A stretch of 30,088 nucleotides of DNA from the NCBI GenBank assembly GCA_964396245.1, contig CAYNEO010000041.1, forward strand, positions 1 to 30,088, given 5' to 3'. This DNA is from CAYNEO01 sp964396245 (GTDB lineage: Bacteria; Zixibacteria; MSB-5A5; GN15; FEB-12). Every line of letters starts with the position of its first letter. Within the stretch, counting starts at the first letter, position 1. This document shows, piece by piece, positions 16,205 to 24,940 of the stretch. Below the pieces are notes generated by a model that did no database searches, had not been told where the DNA came from, and saw only the letters and a program-made list of their open reading frames with translations. The position numbers and the translations under genes are program-made.

Positions 16205-17035
16205 CTACAATTGTGAACCTGCGGTTTCCGACGCGTGTACCGACGGCCGACTGCCCTCACGCTTGAGGAACCAGCGTGTGAATGTCAGCAGAACCGCCCA
16301 CAGGAAAATCGTGCCGCCCATGACCCACATGAAAAGTCCCCCGAGTTGCTGATCCATCGAGGGCGAGAAGCCCCAGCCGTTGCGAATTAAGGAGAGTGCG
16401 CCCAATTCATCGGCCGGGTGCAGGTAGTGCGGATAAAAACCTACCGGGGCGAACGTGAGCAGGGCTCCGAGTGTGCCGTTGGCCAGCGCTGCGAAATACA
16501 AATAGAATACACCCTTCATTCCGGTCAGCCGTCGAAATCCCTCCGGCGCCAGAATCGGCCACCAGAAAATTGTTGCGGTCACCAGGAAGCTCAAATGCTG
16601 AATTATGTGGATATTCTCGTGGGCGAGCGCCGCATTATACAACGCCGGGAAGTGCCACAACCACAGCGTGCCGATACCCAGGAACCACGCCAGAAGCGGC
16701 GTGCCGAGGACTCGCTCCACCGCCGCGGCCGGCCGCCATGACAGCATCTTCCGGGCCAGTCGGGGCGACAATCCGAAAAGCATCAACGGCGGCACGATCA
16801 ATTCGAGCACCAGATGCTCCAGCATGTGGGCGCTGAAAAGGTAATCATCGCCCAGAACATCGAGCGGCCCCACGAGCGTCAACAGCAGGATGGCGTCTCC
16901 GAGGACAAAATAGAACGTCCTGCGATTGAAGCGGAAGCCGGCGAAATAAAGGTAGCCCACCAGCAGGGCGACACACCCCACGATAATCGATATATGCCAT
17001 TCCCAGGCTTTTGCGAAAAGTTCCCATGTACTCAT
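16205..17035 (-). CDS. ctaG: CtaG-type cytochrome c oxidase assembly protein
   Basis: This 276-residue protein has about seven membrane helices and matches the caa3-type CtaG family (not the Cox11-type protein that shares the name). Conserved-looking histidines sit in HMLEHL (His70, His74), WHFPALYN (His128) and the NIHIIQH segment (His143, His147), fitting a metal- or heme-related role in assembly. Family knowledge: in Bacillus this protein is needed for active caa3 oxidase, probably for CuB insertion. The ATG at 17035 overlaps the coxC stop by 4 bases. The longer open frame reaching 17398 is the shadow of coxC and is not used. Confidence 0.88.
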   Translation of the reverse strand: MSTWELFAKAWEWHISIIVGCVALLVGYLYFAGFRFNRRTFYFVLGDAILLLTLVGPLDVLGDDYLFSAHMLEHLVLELIVPPLMLFGLSPRLARKMLSWRPAAAVERVLGTPLLAWFLGIGTLWLWHFPALYNAALAHENIHIIQHLSFLVTATIFWWPILAPEGFRRLTGMKGVFYLYFAALANGTLGALLTFAPVGFYPHYLHPADELGALSLIRNGWGFSPSMDQQLGGLFMWVMGGTIFLWAVLLTFTRWFLKREGSRPSVHASETAGSQL

Positions 17036-17589
17036 AAGAACGCCCACAAATAGGTAACGCTGAAAATTACCACCCAAACGGCATCGACAAAATGCCAGTA
17101 ATAACTGATCGCAGTCATTCCCGACGGCTTCGGCTCGGCAGCTTTTCCGAACACCGCTATTAGCAGCATGATCCCCAGGAGCACCAGCCCGGTCAGCACG
17201 TGCATGCCGTGGAAGCCGGTCAGTGTGAAGAAAGTCGTCCCGAACAGGTCCCGGCTGATCGTGATGTCCTGTTTCAACAGGTGGAGGTACTCCAGGCCCT
17301 GACCGAAGAGAAAGATCGCGCCCAGTATCATCGTGAGGCCTATCCAGGCAGCCAGCCGTGTGCGATTCTTCCGTCTCAAACTGACATCCGCCCGCCACAT
17401 CGTGAAGCTACTGCTGAACAGAAAGGCAGAGAAGCACACGCCGGCGGGGAAATCCAGCGCTTGCGAGGCAGTCGGTCCGCTGGAACCCTTCACATGGTAG
17501 ACGACATAGCCAATAATCAGCAGCAGGAAGAAGATGGATTCCGACATGATGAAAAGGATCATAGCCAGTCTGTTTTTGTCGCTTAGCAC
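17032..17589 (-). CDS. coxC: Cytochrome c oxidase subunit III
   Basis: This 185-residue protein has five predicted membrane helices, the short form of subunit III that lacks the first two helices of the mitochondrial type. The segment FFTLTGFHGMHVLTGL and the final YYWHFVDAVWVVIFSVTYLW carry the conserved histidine and Trp-His-Phe-Val-Asp motif. Start choice: a GTG at 17589 has AGGAG 7 bases before it, overlapping the coxA stop. The upstream in-frame ATG at 17625 lies inside coxA and lacks such a site. Family knowledge: subunit III binds lipid and protects subunit I from suicide inactivation by maintaining proton uptake. Confidence 0.93.
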   Translation of the reverse strand: MLSDKNRLAMILFIMSESIFFLLLIIGYVVYHVKGSSGPTASQALDFPAGVCFSAFLFSSSFTMWRADVSLRRKNRTRLAAWIGLTMILGAIFLFGQGLEYLHLLKQDITISRDLFGTTFFTLTGFHGMHVLTGLVLLGIMLLIAVFGKAAEPKPSGMTAISYYWHFVDAVWVVIFSVTYLWAFL

Positions 17590-17599
17590 CGATTGTCTC

Positions 17600-19255
17600 C
17601 TACTCGCGTTTCCAGTCCGGGTCATCCGGATGATGCCGGTCCCAGAGTGGGCGCCGGCTGGTCACCGGCGGCACAAGGTCGAAATTCTGCGGTGGCGGCG
17701 GACTGCTGGTGGCCCATTCCAGCGTCCATGCATGCCAGGGGTTGTCACCCGCTATCTTACCTCGCCTCAGGCTGTAAATGATATTGATGACGAATATCAG
17801 GATCGATATGGCCAGGACATAGGAACTCAACGATGATATCAAATTGAACAGCGGCAAGTCCGCTATCGGGGGATAGGTCCATACACGCCGCGGCATGCCT
17901 TCCATGCCGGCGAAGTGAAGCACGAAAAATGTTCCGTTGAAGCCTATCAGGGCCAGCCAGAAATGCCACTTGCCGATTGTCTCGGACAGCATTCGGCCGG
18001 TCAGTTTCGGGAACCAGTAATAGAATCCGGCAAAAACCGCAAACACCGTACCGCCGAAAAGCACGTAATGGATGTGGGCCACGACGAAATAGCTGTCCGT
18101 CAACTCCCAGTCAATCGGCACCGCCGCAAACGCGACACCGCTGATACCGCCCACCGTGAATTCGACTATGAACGCCGTCGCGAATAGCATGGCCGTCGTG
18201 AAATTAATCGCCCCGCCCCACATGGTTGCAATCCAGTTGAATATCTTGATGCCCGTCGGCACCGCGATCAGCATACTCGTTGCCGCGAAAATGTAGTAGA
18301 CCCAGAATCCGAGGCCAGTCGCAAACATGTGGTGGACCCAGACCCCGAAGCTCAAAAATCCGATAGCAACCGTCGATGCCGTCATAAACCCATACCCGTA
18401 TATATTCTTTCGCGCAAATACCGGTATGACCTCCGAGATGATGCCGAATGCCGGCAGTATGAGGATGTATACCTCAGGGTGTCCGAATATCCAGAAGTAC
18501 TGCTGCCAGAGCAAGGCTGAGCCGCCGGCGTACGGCTGAAAGAAATTTGCGTTCAGCATCCGGTCGGCCAGTAACGTGACGAGGGCAGTGTTGAGGGCCG
18601 GCAGTGCGAAAATCAGCAGGAACCCGTTCACGAAAACCATCCAGACAAACAACGGCAGCCGGCGGAACGTCATGCCTTCAGTACGCAGCGTCACAATAGT
18701 CACCACCAGATTGATACCGGATGCAATAGTTCCTATTCCGGTTACGAGCAGCCCGAGGGCCCAGTAATTCTGTCCGCTCGTCGGTGAGTAAAAGTTTTCG
18801 GTGAGAGGAGCATAGGCGAACCATCCGGCCGCCGGGGCCCCGCCGGCGAAGAAGCTGAAATACAGCAGCAGCCCGCCCAGCAGAAACAGCCAGAAGCTCA
18901 AGGCATTGAGGCGCGGAAATACCATGTCGCGCGCCCCGATCATCAAGGGGACAAAATACGTACTCAGTCCGATCAACATCGGCATCGCGAACAGAAATAT
19001 CATCGTCGTGCCGTGCATCGTGAAAATCTGGTTATACAGGCCGGGTGTCAGGAAGTGATTTTCGGGCACAATGAGCTGGGTGCGGATGAGCATCGCCATG
19101 AACACCGCCAGCAGAAAGAAGCCGAACGAACCCACGATATACATAATGGCAATCTGCTTGTGGTCGACCGACATGACCCAGCTCAAGAGGCCCCGGTATT
19201 CCTTGATATCGCCAAGCGTCGCGGGGGTTGGATGAGCGTAGACTTTCTCGTTCAT
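17600..19255 (-). CDS. coxA: Cytochrome c oxidase subunit I (aa3, A1 type)
   Basis: This 551-residue protein has 12 helices and is the catalytic subunit that reduces oxygen and pumps protons. Metal ligands visible are His81 and His396 (low-spin heme a), His394 (heme a3), and His259, His308 and His309 (CuB). Tyr263 of GHPEVY is the residue that cross-links to His259. Proton-path residues are present: Asp110 (D channel entry in GARDMVFPR), Glu261, Thr334 and Lys337 (K channel, PTGIK). This set marks the A1 class. The C terminus adds a proline-rich tail (PPPPQNF). ATG 19255 has GGAG upstream and overlaps coxB by 4 bases; the longer frame to 19489 is a coxB shadow. Confidence 0.97.
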   Translation of the reverse strand: MNEKVYAHPTPATLGDIKEYRGLLSWVMSVDHKQIAIMYIVGSFGFFLLAVFMAMLIRTQLIVPENHFLTPGLYNQIFTMHGTTMIFLFAMPMLIGLSTYFVPLMIGARDMVFPRLNALSFWLFLLGGLLLYFSFFAGGAPAAGWFAYAPLTENFYSPTSGQNYWALGLLVTGIGTIASGINLVVTIVTLRTEGMTFRRLPLFVWMVFVNGFLLIFALPALNTALVTLLADRMLNANFFQPYAGGSALLWQQYFWIFGHPEVYILILPAFGIISEVIPVFARKNIYGYGFMTASTVAIGFLSFGVWVHHMFATGLGFWVYYIFAATSMLIAVPTGIKIFNWIATMWGGAINFTTAMLFATAFIVEFTVGGISGVAFAAVPIDWELTDSYFVVAHIHYVLFGGTVFAVFAGFYYWFPKLTGRMLSETIGKWHFWLALIGFNGTFFVLHFAGMEGMPRRVWTYPPIADLPLFNLISSLSSYVLAISILIFVINIIYSLRRGKIAGDNPWHAWTLEWATSSPPPPQNFDLVPPVTSRRPLWDRHHPDDPDWKRE

Positions 19256-20184
19256 TGCAGTGTCTCCAGGTACGCTACCAGGGCATGAACCTGGCTGTCG
19301 GTCAGATCCAGGTTGGGCATGTGACAGCCGGGTTTGATCTTCTGGGGGTCGTGCAGCCAGATGGCCATATTGCCCGGAGTGTTGTTCATCACACCGCCGG
19401 CCAATTTGTGGCGGCTCGCCACGTGTGTCAGGTCCGGTCCGACAATACCGTTGGAACCGGTGCCCCGAATTGTATGACAGTTCCGACACGTCATGCTGAC
19501 AAATGTTCTGAACCCCGCAACCTCCAGGCTGTCCGTCGGAAACGGAGCATCCTGTGCCTGGTGTTTGAGCCAGGCGTCGTACTTTTCGCGTGGCTCCACG
19601 ATAATGCTGAACCGCATCCAGGCATGTTCCGCGCCACAGAATTCAGCGCACATACCCTGATATGAGCCGGTATGAATCGGCTGCATCCAGACGTGGTTGG
19701 GATGATTTGGTATAGCATCCACTTTCGGCCCGAGTGACGGAACCCAGAAATCATGATCCACGTCCGCCGAGAGTATCCTGAGCAGCCACAGGGAATCGAC
19801 CGGCCAGTGAAATTCATTGGCCACGACGACGCTGTCCGGAAGGTACTCACCTTTCCACCACCACTGGTTGGCGGTGATTATCAGGTTGGTCGGATGTTGT
19901 CTTGGCGGCGGCTCAGTCAGGTTCATTGCCCGAACGGCAAGGAAGAAAACAAAGCCCAGGGTAAGTGCCGGTCCTATCGTCCAGAGTGTCTCCAGTTTCG
20001 GGTTACCCGGATTTTGGCGTGGCGTGCCGGAGACTCTGCTGCGACGGTATCGAATAACATTCGTGATGACAAAACCGGCAACGATCAGGAAGACGACCCC
20101 GGCGATAATCATGACGATGGTAAACAGATCCAAAACGGCTTCTGCTTGAGGGGAGGCACCGCTTAGTATCGTCGACTCATCCAT
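19252..20184 (-). CDS. coxB: Cytochrome c oxidase subunit II with CuA and fused cytochrome c
   Basis: This 310-residue protein has two membrane helices (about 20-43 and 68-86) and a cupredoxin domain whose CuA ligands can all be seen: His144, Cys179, Glu181, Cys183, His187 and Met190. The C-terminal cytochrome c domain has CRNCH (233-237) and probable axial Met289 in CHMPNLD. It accepts electrons and feeds heme a of subunit I. The fused cytochrome makes this a caa3-type oxidase. It is the first gene of the minus-strand operon; AGGAG lies 10 bases before the ATG. No cleavable signal peptide is obvious; the first helix probably serves as anchor. Confidence 0.97.
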   Translation of the reverse strand: MDESTILSGASPQAEAVLDLFTIVMIIAGVVFLIVAGFVITNVIRYRRSRVSGTPRQNPGNPKLETLWTIGPALTLGFVFFLAVRAMNLTEPPPRQHPTNLIITANQWWWKGEYLPDSVVVANEFHWPVDSLWLLRILSADVDHDFWVPSLGPKVDAIPNHPNHVWMQPIHTGSYQGMCAEFCGAEHAWMRFSIIVEPREKYDAWLKHQAQDAPFPTDSLEVAGFRTFVSMTCRNCHTIRGTGSNGIVGPDLTHVASRHKLAGGVMNNTPGNMAIWLHDPQKIKPGCHMPNLDLTDSQVHALVAYLETLQ

Positions 20185-20262
20185 CGAGACACGTCTCCTG
20201 AACTTTTGTCCGGCAGCACGGTGCGTAAGAAATTAGTGACGGACGGGAAGAACTTCTGGCTT

Positions 20263-20291
20263 ATGAAACGAAGGCCGGCGGCTACCGTCAA
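20263..20291 (-). promoter_or_regulatory. Candidate promoter of the respiratory operon
   Basis: Read on the minus strand, TTGACG (20291-20286) and TTTCAT (20268-20263) are separated by 17 bases, giving a leader of about 70 bases before coxB. The region 20185-20431 lies between divergent units and otherwise shows only a T tract (20293-20300) and no clear operator. Confidence 0.45.
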
Positions 20292-20431
20292 GCGTTTTTT
20301 TTGCAGAGATTGTGCGGCGCATGCTACGTCACGTCATTCGTGGAGGCACAAAACACGGCGGGCGATCCGATTCATTCCGCTTGCGGGCCGGCAAAGACTT
20401 TGGTACTTTGCCTTCATCAACGGAGGCAGGC

Positions 20432-20671
20432 ATGCGAATTATATGGTTCTTGATAATCGGGATTGTCGCCGGCTGGGCGGCAGGGAAGGTCATGCGAGGC
20501 CGAGGCTTTGGATTGCTCGGCGACCTCGCCGTTGGTATCGTCGGTGCGATAATCGGAGGCTTCATTTTTCGACTGTTAGGGATGGTGGGAGCGAGTCTCC
20601 TGGCCGAGCTCGTTACCGCCTTTATCGGCGCCGTTATTCTGCTCTGGCTGATCAGTACTATCAAACGATAG
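20432..20671 (+). CDS. GlsB/YeaQ/YmgE-type small membrane protein
   Basis: This 79-residue protein has three hydrophobic helices and the glycine-rich pattern IGIVAGWAAGKVMRGRGFGLLGDLAVGIVGAIIGG split across helices 1 and 2, typical of the 'transglycosylase-associated' family (Pfam name; no enzyme activity is established). Family knowledge: members are often stress-induced, but the function is unknown. ATG 20432 is preceded by GGAGG, 6 bases away. It stands alone, divergent from the respiratory operon and 240 bases before tamB. That 240-base gap shows no feature I can name. Confidence 0.9.
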   Translation: MRIIWFLIIGIVAGWAAGKVMRGRGFGLLGDLAVGIVGAIIGGFIFRLLGMVGASLLAELVTAFIGAVILLWLISTIKR

Positions 20672-20911
20672 GTCTATTGTCAGCGCCGTTCGCTTACCGG
20701 CAACCGACGGCGGATGAAATGGCCAAACGAGATGCTCAAATACGTTCTCCGTTTCTAACTGCTGTCGTTTCGGGTGAAAATGCTCTTTCGTTTCAATCGG
20801 CTGAATACACGAACGGCCACACTGGAACAAGCTCTCGACTAAGGTGTTGATATAACAGATGCAGCGCTTTTCTGCCGCCGGTGATCGGGTGGCCAGGAGC
20901 AGCACCCGTGT

Positions 20912-23900
20912 ATGAAGAAAAATCCAACGAGACATCGCTTTCTCAGGTATTCGCTCTATGTCGTGGCAGCCATAATAGCTGTGGTCGTAGCAGCAATTGT
21001 TTTTGCGCTGCTGCCGCCGGGCCAAAAACTGATCAAGGGAGAGCTGGAATCGTTCATCTCGAGTCGCCTGGACCAGAAGGTGACCATCGGTTCATTTGAA
21101 ACCAATCTCTTTTCACACGCCAGTCTCAGCGATATCCGCGTACGGTCGAAAGCAAAGTCAGATTCCACGACCATAGCCCTCGTCGACAACTTCTTCATCG
21201 ATTACCGCCTATGGCCGCTTATTCACAAAGAATTTGCCATAAAGTCGATCCTTATCGACACGGTCAGGGTACGACTTAAGCGAGACACCAGCGGCATCTT
21301 CAACCTGATCATCCTCGATACAATGTCCACTAAATCGACCTTCACGGTGACTCTGGGCTCGGTCCTGCTGCAGAGCTTCTCGCTCGAGTACCGGGACCGG
21401 ATGACGCTACTTACGGGTTCACTCGAAGGTATGAGCGTTGTGGCGGCAAGTATTGATAGTCTTCAGGGATATGCATTCTCAATTGCGACTGATTCAGGAT
21501 CATTGCGTTACGACACCCTCCCTGTCGAACCAATCAGCCTCAACCTGCGTGGACTCTATTCGTCGGACATCTGGCTATTGGACACTTTGCTCGTCCAAAT
21601 GGGCGGCCTGCAGATGGCCGGACATGCTCGTGTAGCGCAGGTCGACAATGAGGCGCCGATTGACGCCGATCTATCTGTTGAAGGTGATCCGCGAACCGCT
21701 TTCAATATTGTTGCCGCTCGATACGGGCTGACCGGCGTCGAAGTCACAGGTAATCTGCAATCACATATTACCGTATCGGGGACTACTGCTGCACCGCGAG
21801 GTACGGCTTCACTCGATTTGCCGACTGTCACAGTTCGGGGCGTTGAGGCGGTCGGCGGGAGCGCATCAGTCCGGCTAGAAGAGGACTCGTTGGTCGTGGA
21901 CTCGGTGGACATGAATATCTTCGACGGTCGCCTCTCGGCATCCGGTTACATGGCCTTAGACTCGCTGAAGGCTGATGCGGTTGTTGCCCTGACGAACATC
22001 AATCTGGCCTCAATGTGGCAGACCTTCCGAAGCGGCCCGTCACCTTACCGGGGATCGCTGCACGCTAATGTTACCGTGGGCGGATCCGGCCGAGAACTGG
22101 ACGGATGGAAAGTGGATGGTTCTCTTGATATCAAGCAGGCGCGATACAAAAACGAATTGCTTGCCGATCTAAATACCGACTTCGGTCTCGAAAACGGTAT
22201 CCTCACAACATCGCTCCGGCAGGAGTACATTAAGCTGTCCGCAAAGGTCGATCTCAATCAGGATACTGTAGCCGGTCACTTAGGTGTGGCTATATCCGAT
22301 CTGTCGCCGCTGGGCGGCATCGTCGGTCAGCAGGAATTGGCCGGAGCTGTTGATGCCGATATCACTCTCTCCGGTACCCGGCAAATGCCGCGGCTACAGG
22401 CACACGTCAGCGGCAATGACATAAAATACCGCGATTTCCCCATAGATACGCTTGCTCTCGAGGCTGACTATGTAGACACCAATATCTTCGTGCGGCAGCT
22501 TCTCTTTTCCGGTGAGTTCAATTCGGCGGAGCTGGCCGCAGCACCGTTCGCGGTCAGTTCGCTGGAAGGAAACTACAGTTACACCGGACAGGCTTCCGGT
22601 CCGCTTGACCGTCTGCAGGGAAATCTGACTGTCTCCGCTGAGCAGCCCGGTTACGGAAGCGTGACATTCGACTCAGCCACAGTGGGCATATACGTTGATC
22701 TTCCCGTAATCCGGCTCGATACTTTCGACCTGTATAAGAACGCGGTCGCCGTTCGCTCCCAGGCCCGTTTCAACCTGGACAGCGCGCGCGGGGAGGTAAC
22801 CGCCAGGCTGTATGACAAATCCGCTAAACACGACGGGGCTGACACCGCTGCGCTGGGGTTTATTCATGCATCCCTGGTTCGTACAACCACCGATACGCTC
22901 GAAATAGACGCACGCGCTTCTGACATCGATTTGGCAGCCTTCCGCACCCTGTGGCCGGATACAATAGATATCGCCGGCACGCTCAGCCTCAACACAAAAC
23001 TGACCCTGGCAGGTGCCGTCCCGAAGGGAAAGCTCTCCCTGACAGTAGCAGACCCGCGTTATGAAGATATCAAACTCGATTCTGTGACCGCCCGCATATC
23101 AGTCTCCTCCGATTCACTTGAGATAACGACTCTGAACCTGTATTCCAGTGATCAGCAGTTGACCGCCAACGCGTATGTCGGCCTGAGCAGCAATGCCAAT
23201 GGAAGTCCGACAATCACCCGTAGCAGCGCCGTCTCCGGCGCCATTCACGGTTCGGGCTTGAGGCTGAAGGGATTCGAGCCGTTCCTTCCCGGTGACCTCT
23301 CACTCGAGGGGACGTCCTCTCTCGACTTCAAATGGCAGGGTACGATCAATGATCCAAACCTGCGTGGCTCAATTGACTTGCGCGGTGTCTCGCTGGTTGC
23401 CTCTGAAGACTCTGTGCTCTCCGGGTTCAACCTCGCCGCGGCAGTCACTGATTCAGTGATCGCATTCGATACAGCCGCCGGGAAGGCATACGGGACTCCG
23501 TTTACGCTTGACGGAAGCGCGACCGTGAAAAGTCTGAGCGAGGTGCAAACCGATCTGACCGTGACTGTTGCCGAGGTCGCCACGATCACCGCCAAGGGGA
23601 AGGCGTCATCCGGGAATATCGATCTGACAGCGGTGATTGACTCACTGAATCTCGCTCTGCTGATGCCGTTTATTCCGGATGTTGACACACTATCGGGAGA
23701 ATTGAATGCCAATCTGACTATCAAGGGGAAACCGAAAGCGCCGGAGGTGACTGGCTTTGTGAAAATCAACAACGGCCGGGCACGAGCACAAAGTTTCGAT
23801 GAACAGATCAGCGGGGCGGTTGCCGGAATTACATTTACTCGTGACACCGTCCGCATCGACACGCTCTCTGCGAAGATAGGCGACGGGACGATGTCCGTGA

Positions 23901-24940
23901 AAGGCACGCTCGCGCATTCGGGAATGACAATTACGGACATTAAGACAACGACCACGGCTCATAATATCAAAATATCCGACCCGGGGTTGTTTTCCGCCAC
24001 TATCGATTCGGCCGACATCAAGTACGGGTCAAAAGATAAGGACCGGTACTTGTTGACGGGGACAGTCGCGCTCGGCGAGGCAAAACTGACAAAGAATTTC
24101 GACTACGCATCAATACTCCCCTGGGCCAACAAGGTGAAACAGGTGACACCCAATGTCCCGGCGCCGCTGGATCGGACTGACTTTGATCTCAAAATTCTGG
24201 GCGGCGACAGCCTCTGGGTCGACAACAATCTCGCCCGGATGCGGATGTCGGCGGATGTTACTTTCGCCGGAAGTGTCTCACGCCCCATTCTGACCGGCCG
24301 CGTCCTTGTCGAAAAAGGCTACGTGCTGTATCTCGATCGCAAGTTCAACGTGCAGGAGGGCGTGCTGTACTTCTCCGACCCCAACAAGATCAACCCGGAT
24401 ATCAATTTCCTGGCCCAGGCAAATATCACCACGTACCAGGCAAGCCAGCCGATGTCGTATGTTATCAGTGTGTCGGTGACGGGGAATCTCGACAGCCCGG
24501 TAATAAACCTGTCGTCCGAGCCGCCGTTGTCGCAATCAGATATTTTCTCCCTGCTGACTTTCGGCGCGACCGTCAACCAACTCAGCGGTCAGGGCGGCAG
24601 CAGCACCACCGAGCAGGTTCTCCTTAATCGGGCGGCCACACTCGGCAGCGAGCAGTTATCCAGCGTGGTCGCCGGCAAGCTCGGCAGCCTTTTCGGATTC
24701 GATCAATTCACTGTGCAGGGGAACCTCTTCGGCAGCGGCAGCGCCGCCGGACCGAGCCTGCTGGTCGCCAAGCAGGTCACCAGCCGCATACGGGTCACGT
24801 ACAGCACCACCGTGGGTCAGATCAACGACCAGAATATCCGGCTCGACTACCAGCTCACCAACCGCTTCTCGCTCGAGAGTGAAACCGACCAGCGGGGAGA
24901 GGCATCGATAAGCCTAAAGTATGGATTTCGATTCAAATGA
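20912..24940 (+). CDS. tamB: TamB-like translocation/assembly module protein
   Basis: This 1342-residue protein has one N-terminal membrane helix (about 12-35). A long run of short amphipathic beta strands follows, consistent with the groove-like beta fold of the AsmA/TamB superfamily. Repeated 'ASGYMALDSLKADA' or 'GTSSLDFKWQGT'-style units mark successive strands. The last 330 residues match the TamB C-terminal (DUF490) pattern, including RVLVEKGYVLYLDRKFNVQ, then the glycine/serine-rich QLSGQGGSS region and the final strands ending in FRFK. It spans the periplasm from inner to outer membrane and works with the barrel encoded immediately downstream (4-base overlap). Recent work on the superfamily points to anterograde phospholipid transport; an earlier view was outer-membrane protein assembly. 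AGGAG lies 12 bases before the ATG. Confidence 0.92.
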   Translation: MKKNPTRHRFLRYSLYVVAAIIAVVVAAIVFALLPPGQKLIKGELESFISSRLDQKVTIGSFETNLFSHASLSDIRVRSKAKSDSTTIALVDNFFIDYRLWPLIHKEFAIKSILIDTVRVRLKRDTSGIFNLIILDTMSTKSTFTVTLGSVLLQSFSLEYRDRMTLLTGSLEGMSVVAASIDSLQGYAFSIATDSGSLRYDTLPVEPISLNLRGLYSSDIWLLDTLLVQMGGLQMAGHARVAQVDNEAPIDADLSVEGDPRTAFNIVAARYGLTGVEVTGNLQSHITVSGTTAAPRGTASLDLPTVTVRGVEAVGGSASVRLEEDSLVVDSVDMNIFDGRLSASGYMALDSLKADAVVALTNINLASMWQTFRSGPSPYRGSLHANVTVGGSGRELDGWKVDGSLDIKQARYKNELLADLNTDFGLENGILTTSLRQEYIKLSAKVDLNQDTVAGHLGVAISDLSPLGGIVGQQELAGAVDADITLSGTRQMPRLQAHVSGNDIKYRDFPIDTLALEADYVDTNIFVRQLLFSGEFNSAELAAAPFAVSSLEGNYSYTGQASGPLDRLQGNLTVSAEQPGYGSVTFDSATVGIYVDLPVIRLDTFDLYKNAVAVRSQARFNLDSARGEVTARLYDKSAKHDGADTAALGFIHASLVRTTTDTLEIDARASDIDLAAFRTLWPDTIDIAGTLSLNTKLTLAGAVPKGKLSLTVADPRYEDIKLDSVTARISVSSDSLEITTLNLYSSDQQLTANAYVGLSSNANGSPTITRSSAVSGAIHGSGLRLKGFEPFLPGDLSLEGTSSLDFKWQGTINDPNLRGSIDLRGVSLVASEDSVLSGFNLAAAVTDSVIAFDTAAGKAYGTPFTLDGSATVKSLSEVQTDLTVTVAEVATITAKGKASSGNIDLTAVIDSLNLALLMPFIPDVDTLSGELNANLTIKGKPKAPEVTGFVKINNGRARAQSFDEQISGAVAGITFTRDTVRIDTLSAKIGDGTMSVKGTLAHSGMTITDIKTTTTAHNIKISDPGLFSATIDSADIKYGSKDKDRYLLTGTVALGEAKLTKNFDYASILPWANKVKQVTPNVPAPLDRTDFDLKILGGDSLWVDNNLARMRMSADVTFAGSVSRPILTGRVLVEKGYVLYLDRKFNVQEGVLYFSDPNKINPDINFLAQANITTYQASQPMSYVISVSVTGNLDSPVINLSSEPPLSQSDIFSLLTFGATVNQLSGQGGSSTTEQVLLNRAATLGSEQLSSVVAGKLGSLFGFDQFTVQGNLFGSGSAAGPSLLVAKQVTSRIRVTYSTTVGQINDQNIRLDYQLTNRFSLESETDQRGEASISLKYGFRFK

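Noticed and set aside
17036..17398. Long N-terminal extension of ctaG on the minus strand
   Set aside because: It is the out-of-frame shadow of coxC. ATG 17035 overlaps the coxC stop by 4 bases and begins a normal CtaG sequence.
19256..19489. N-terminal extension of coxA
   Set aside because: Shadow of the coxB cytochrome c domain; ATG 19255 has a GGAG site and matches usual subunit I starts.
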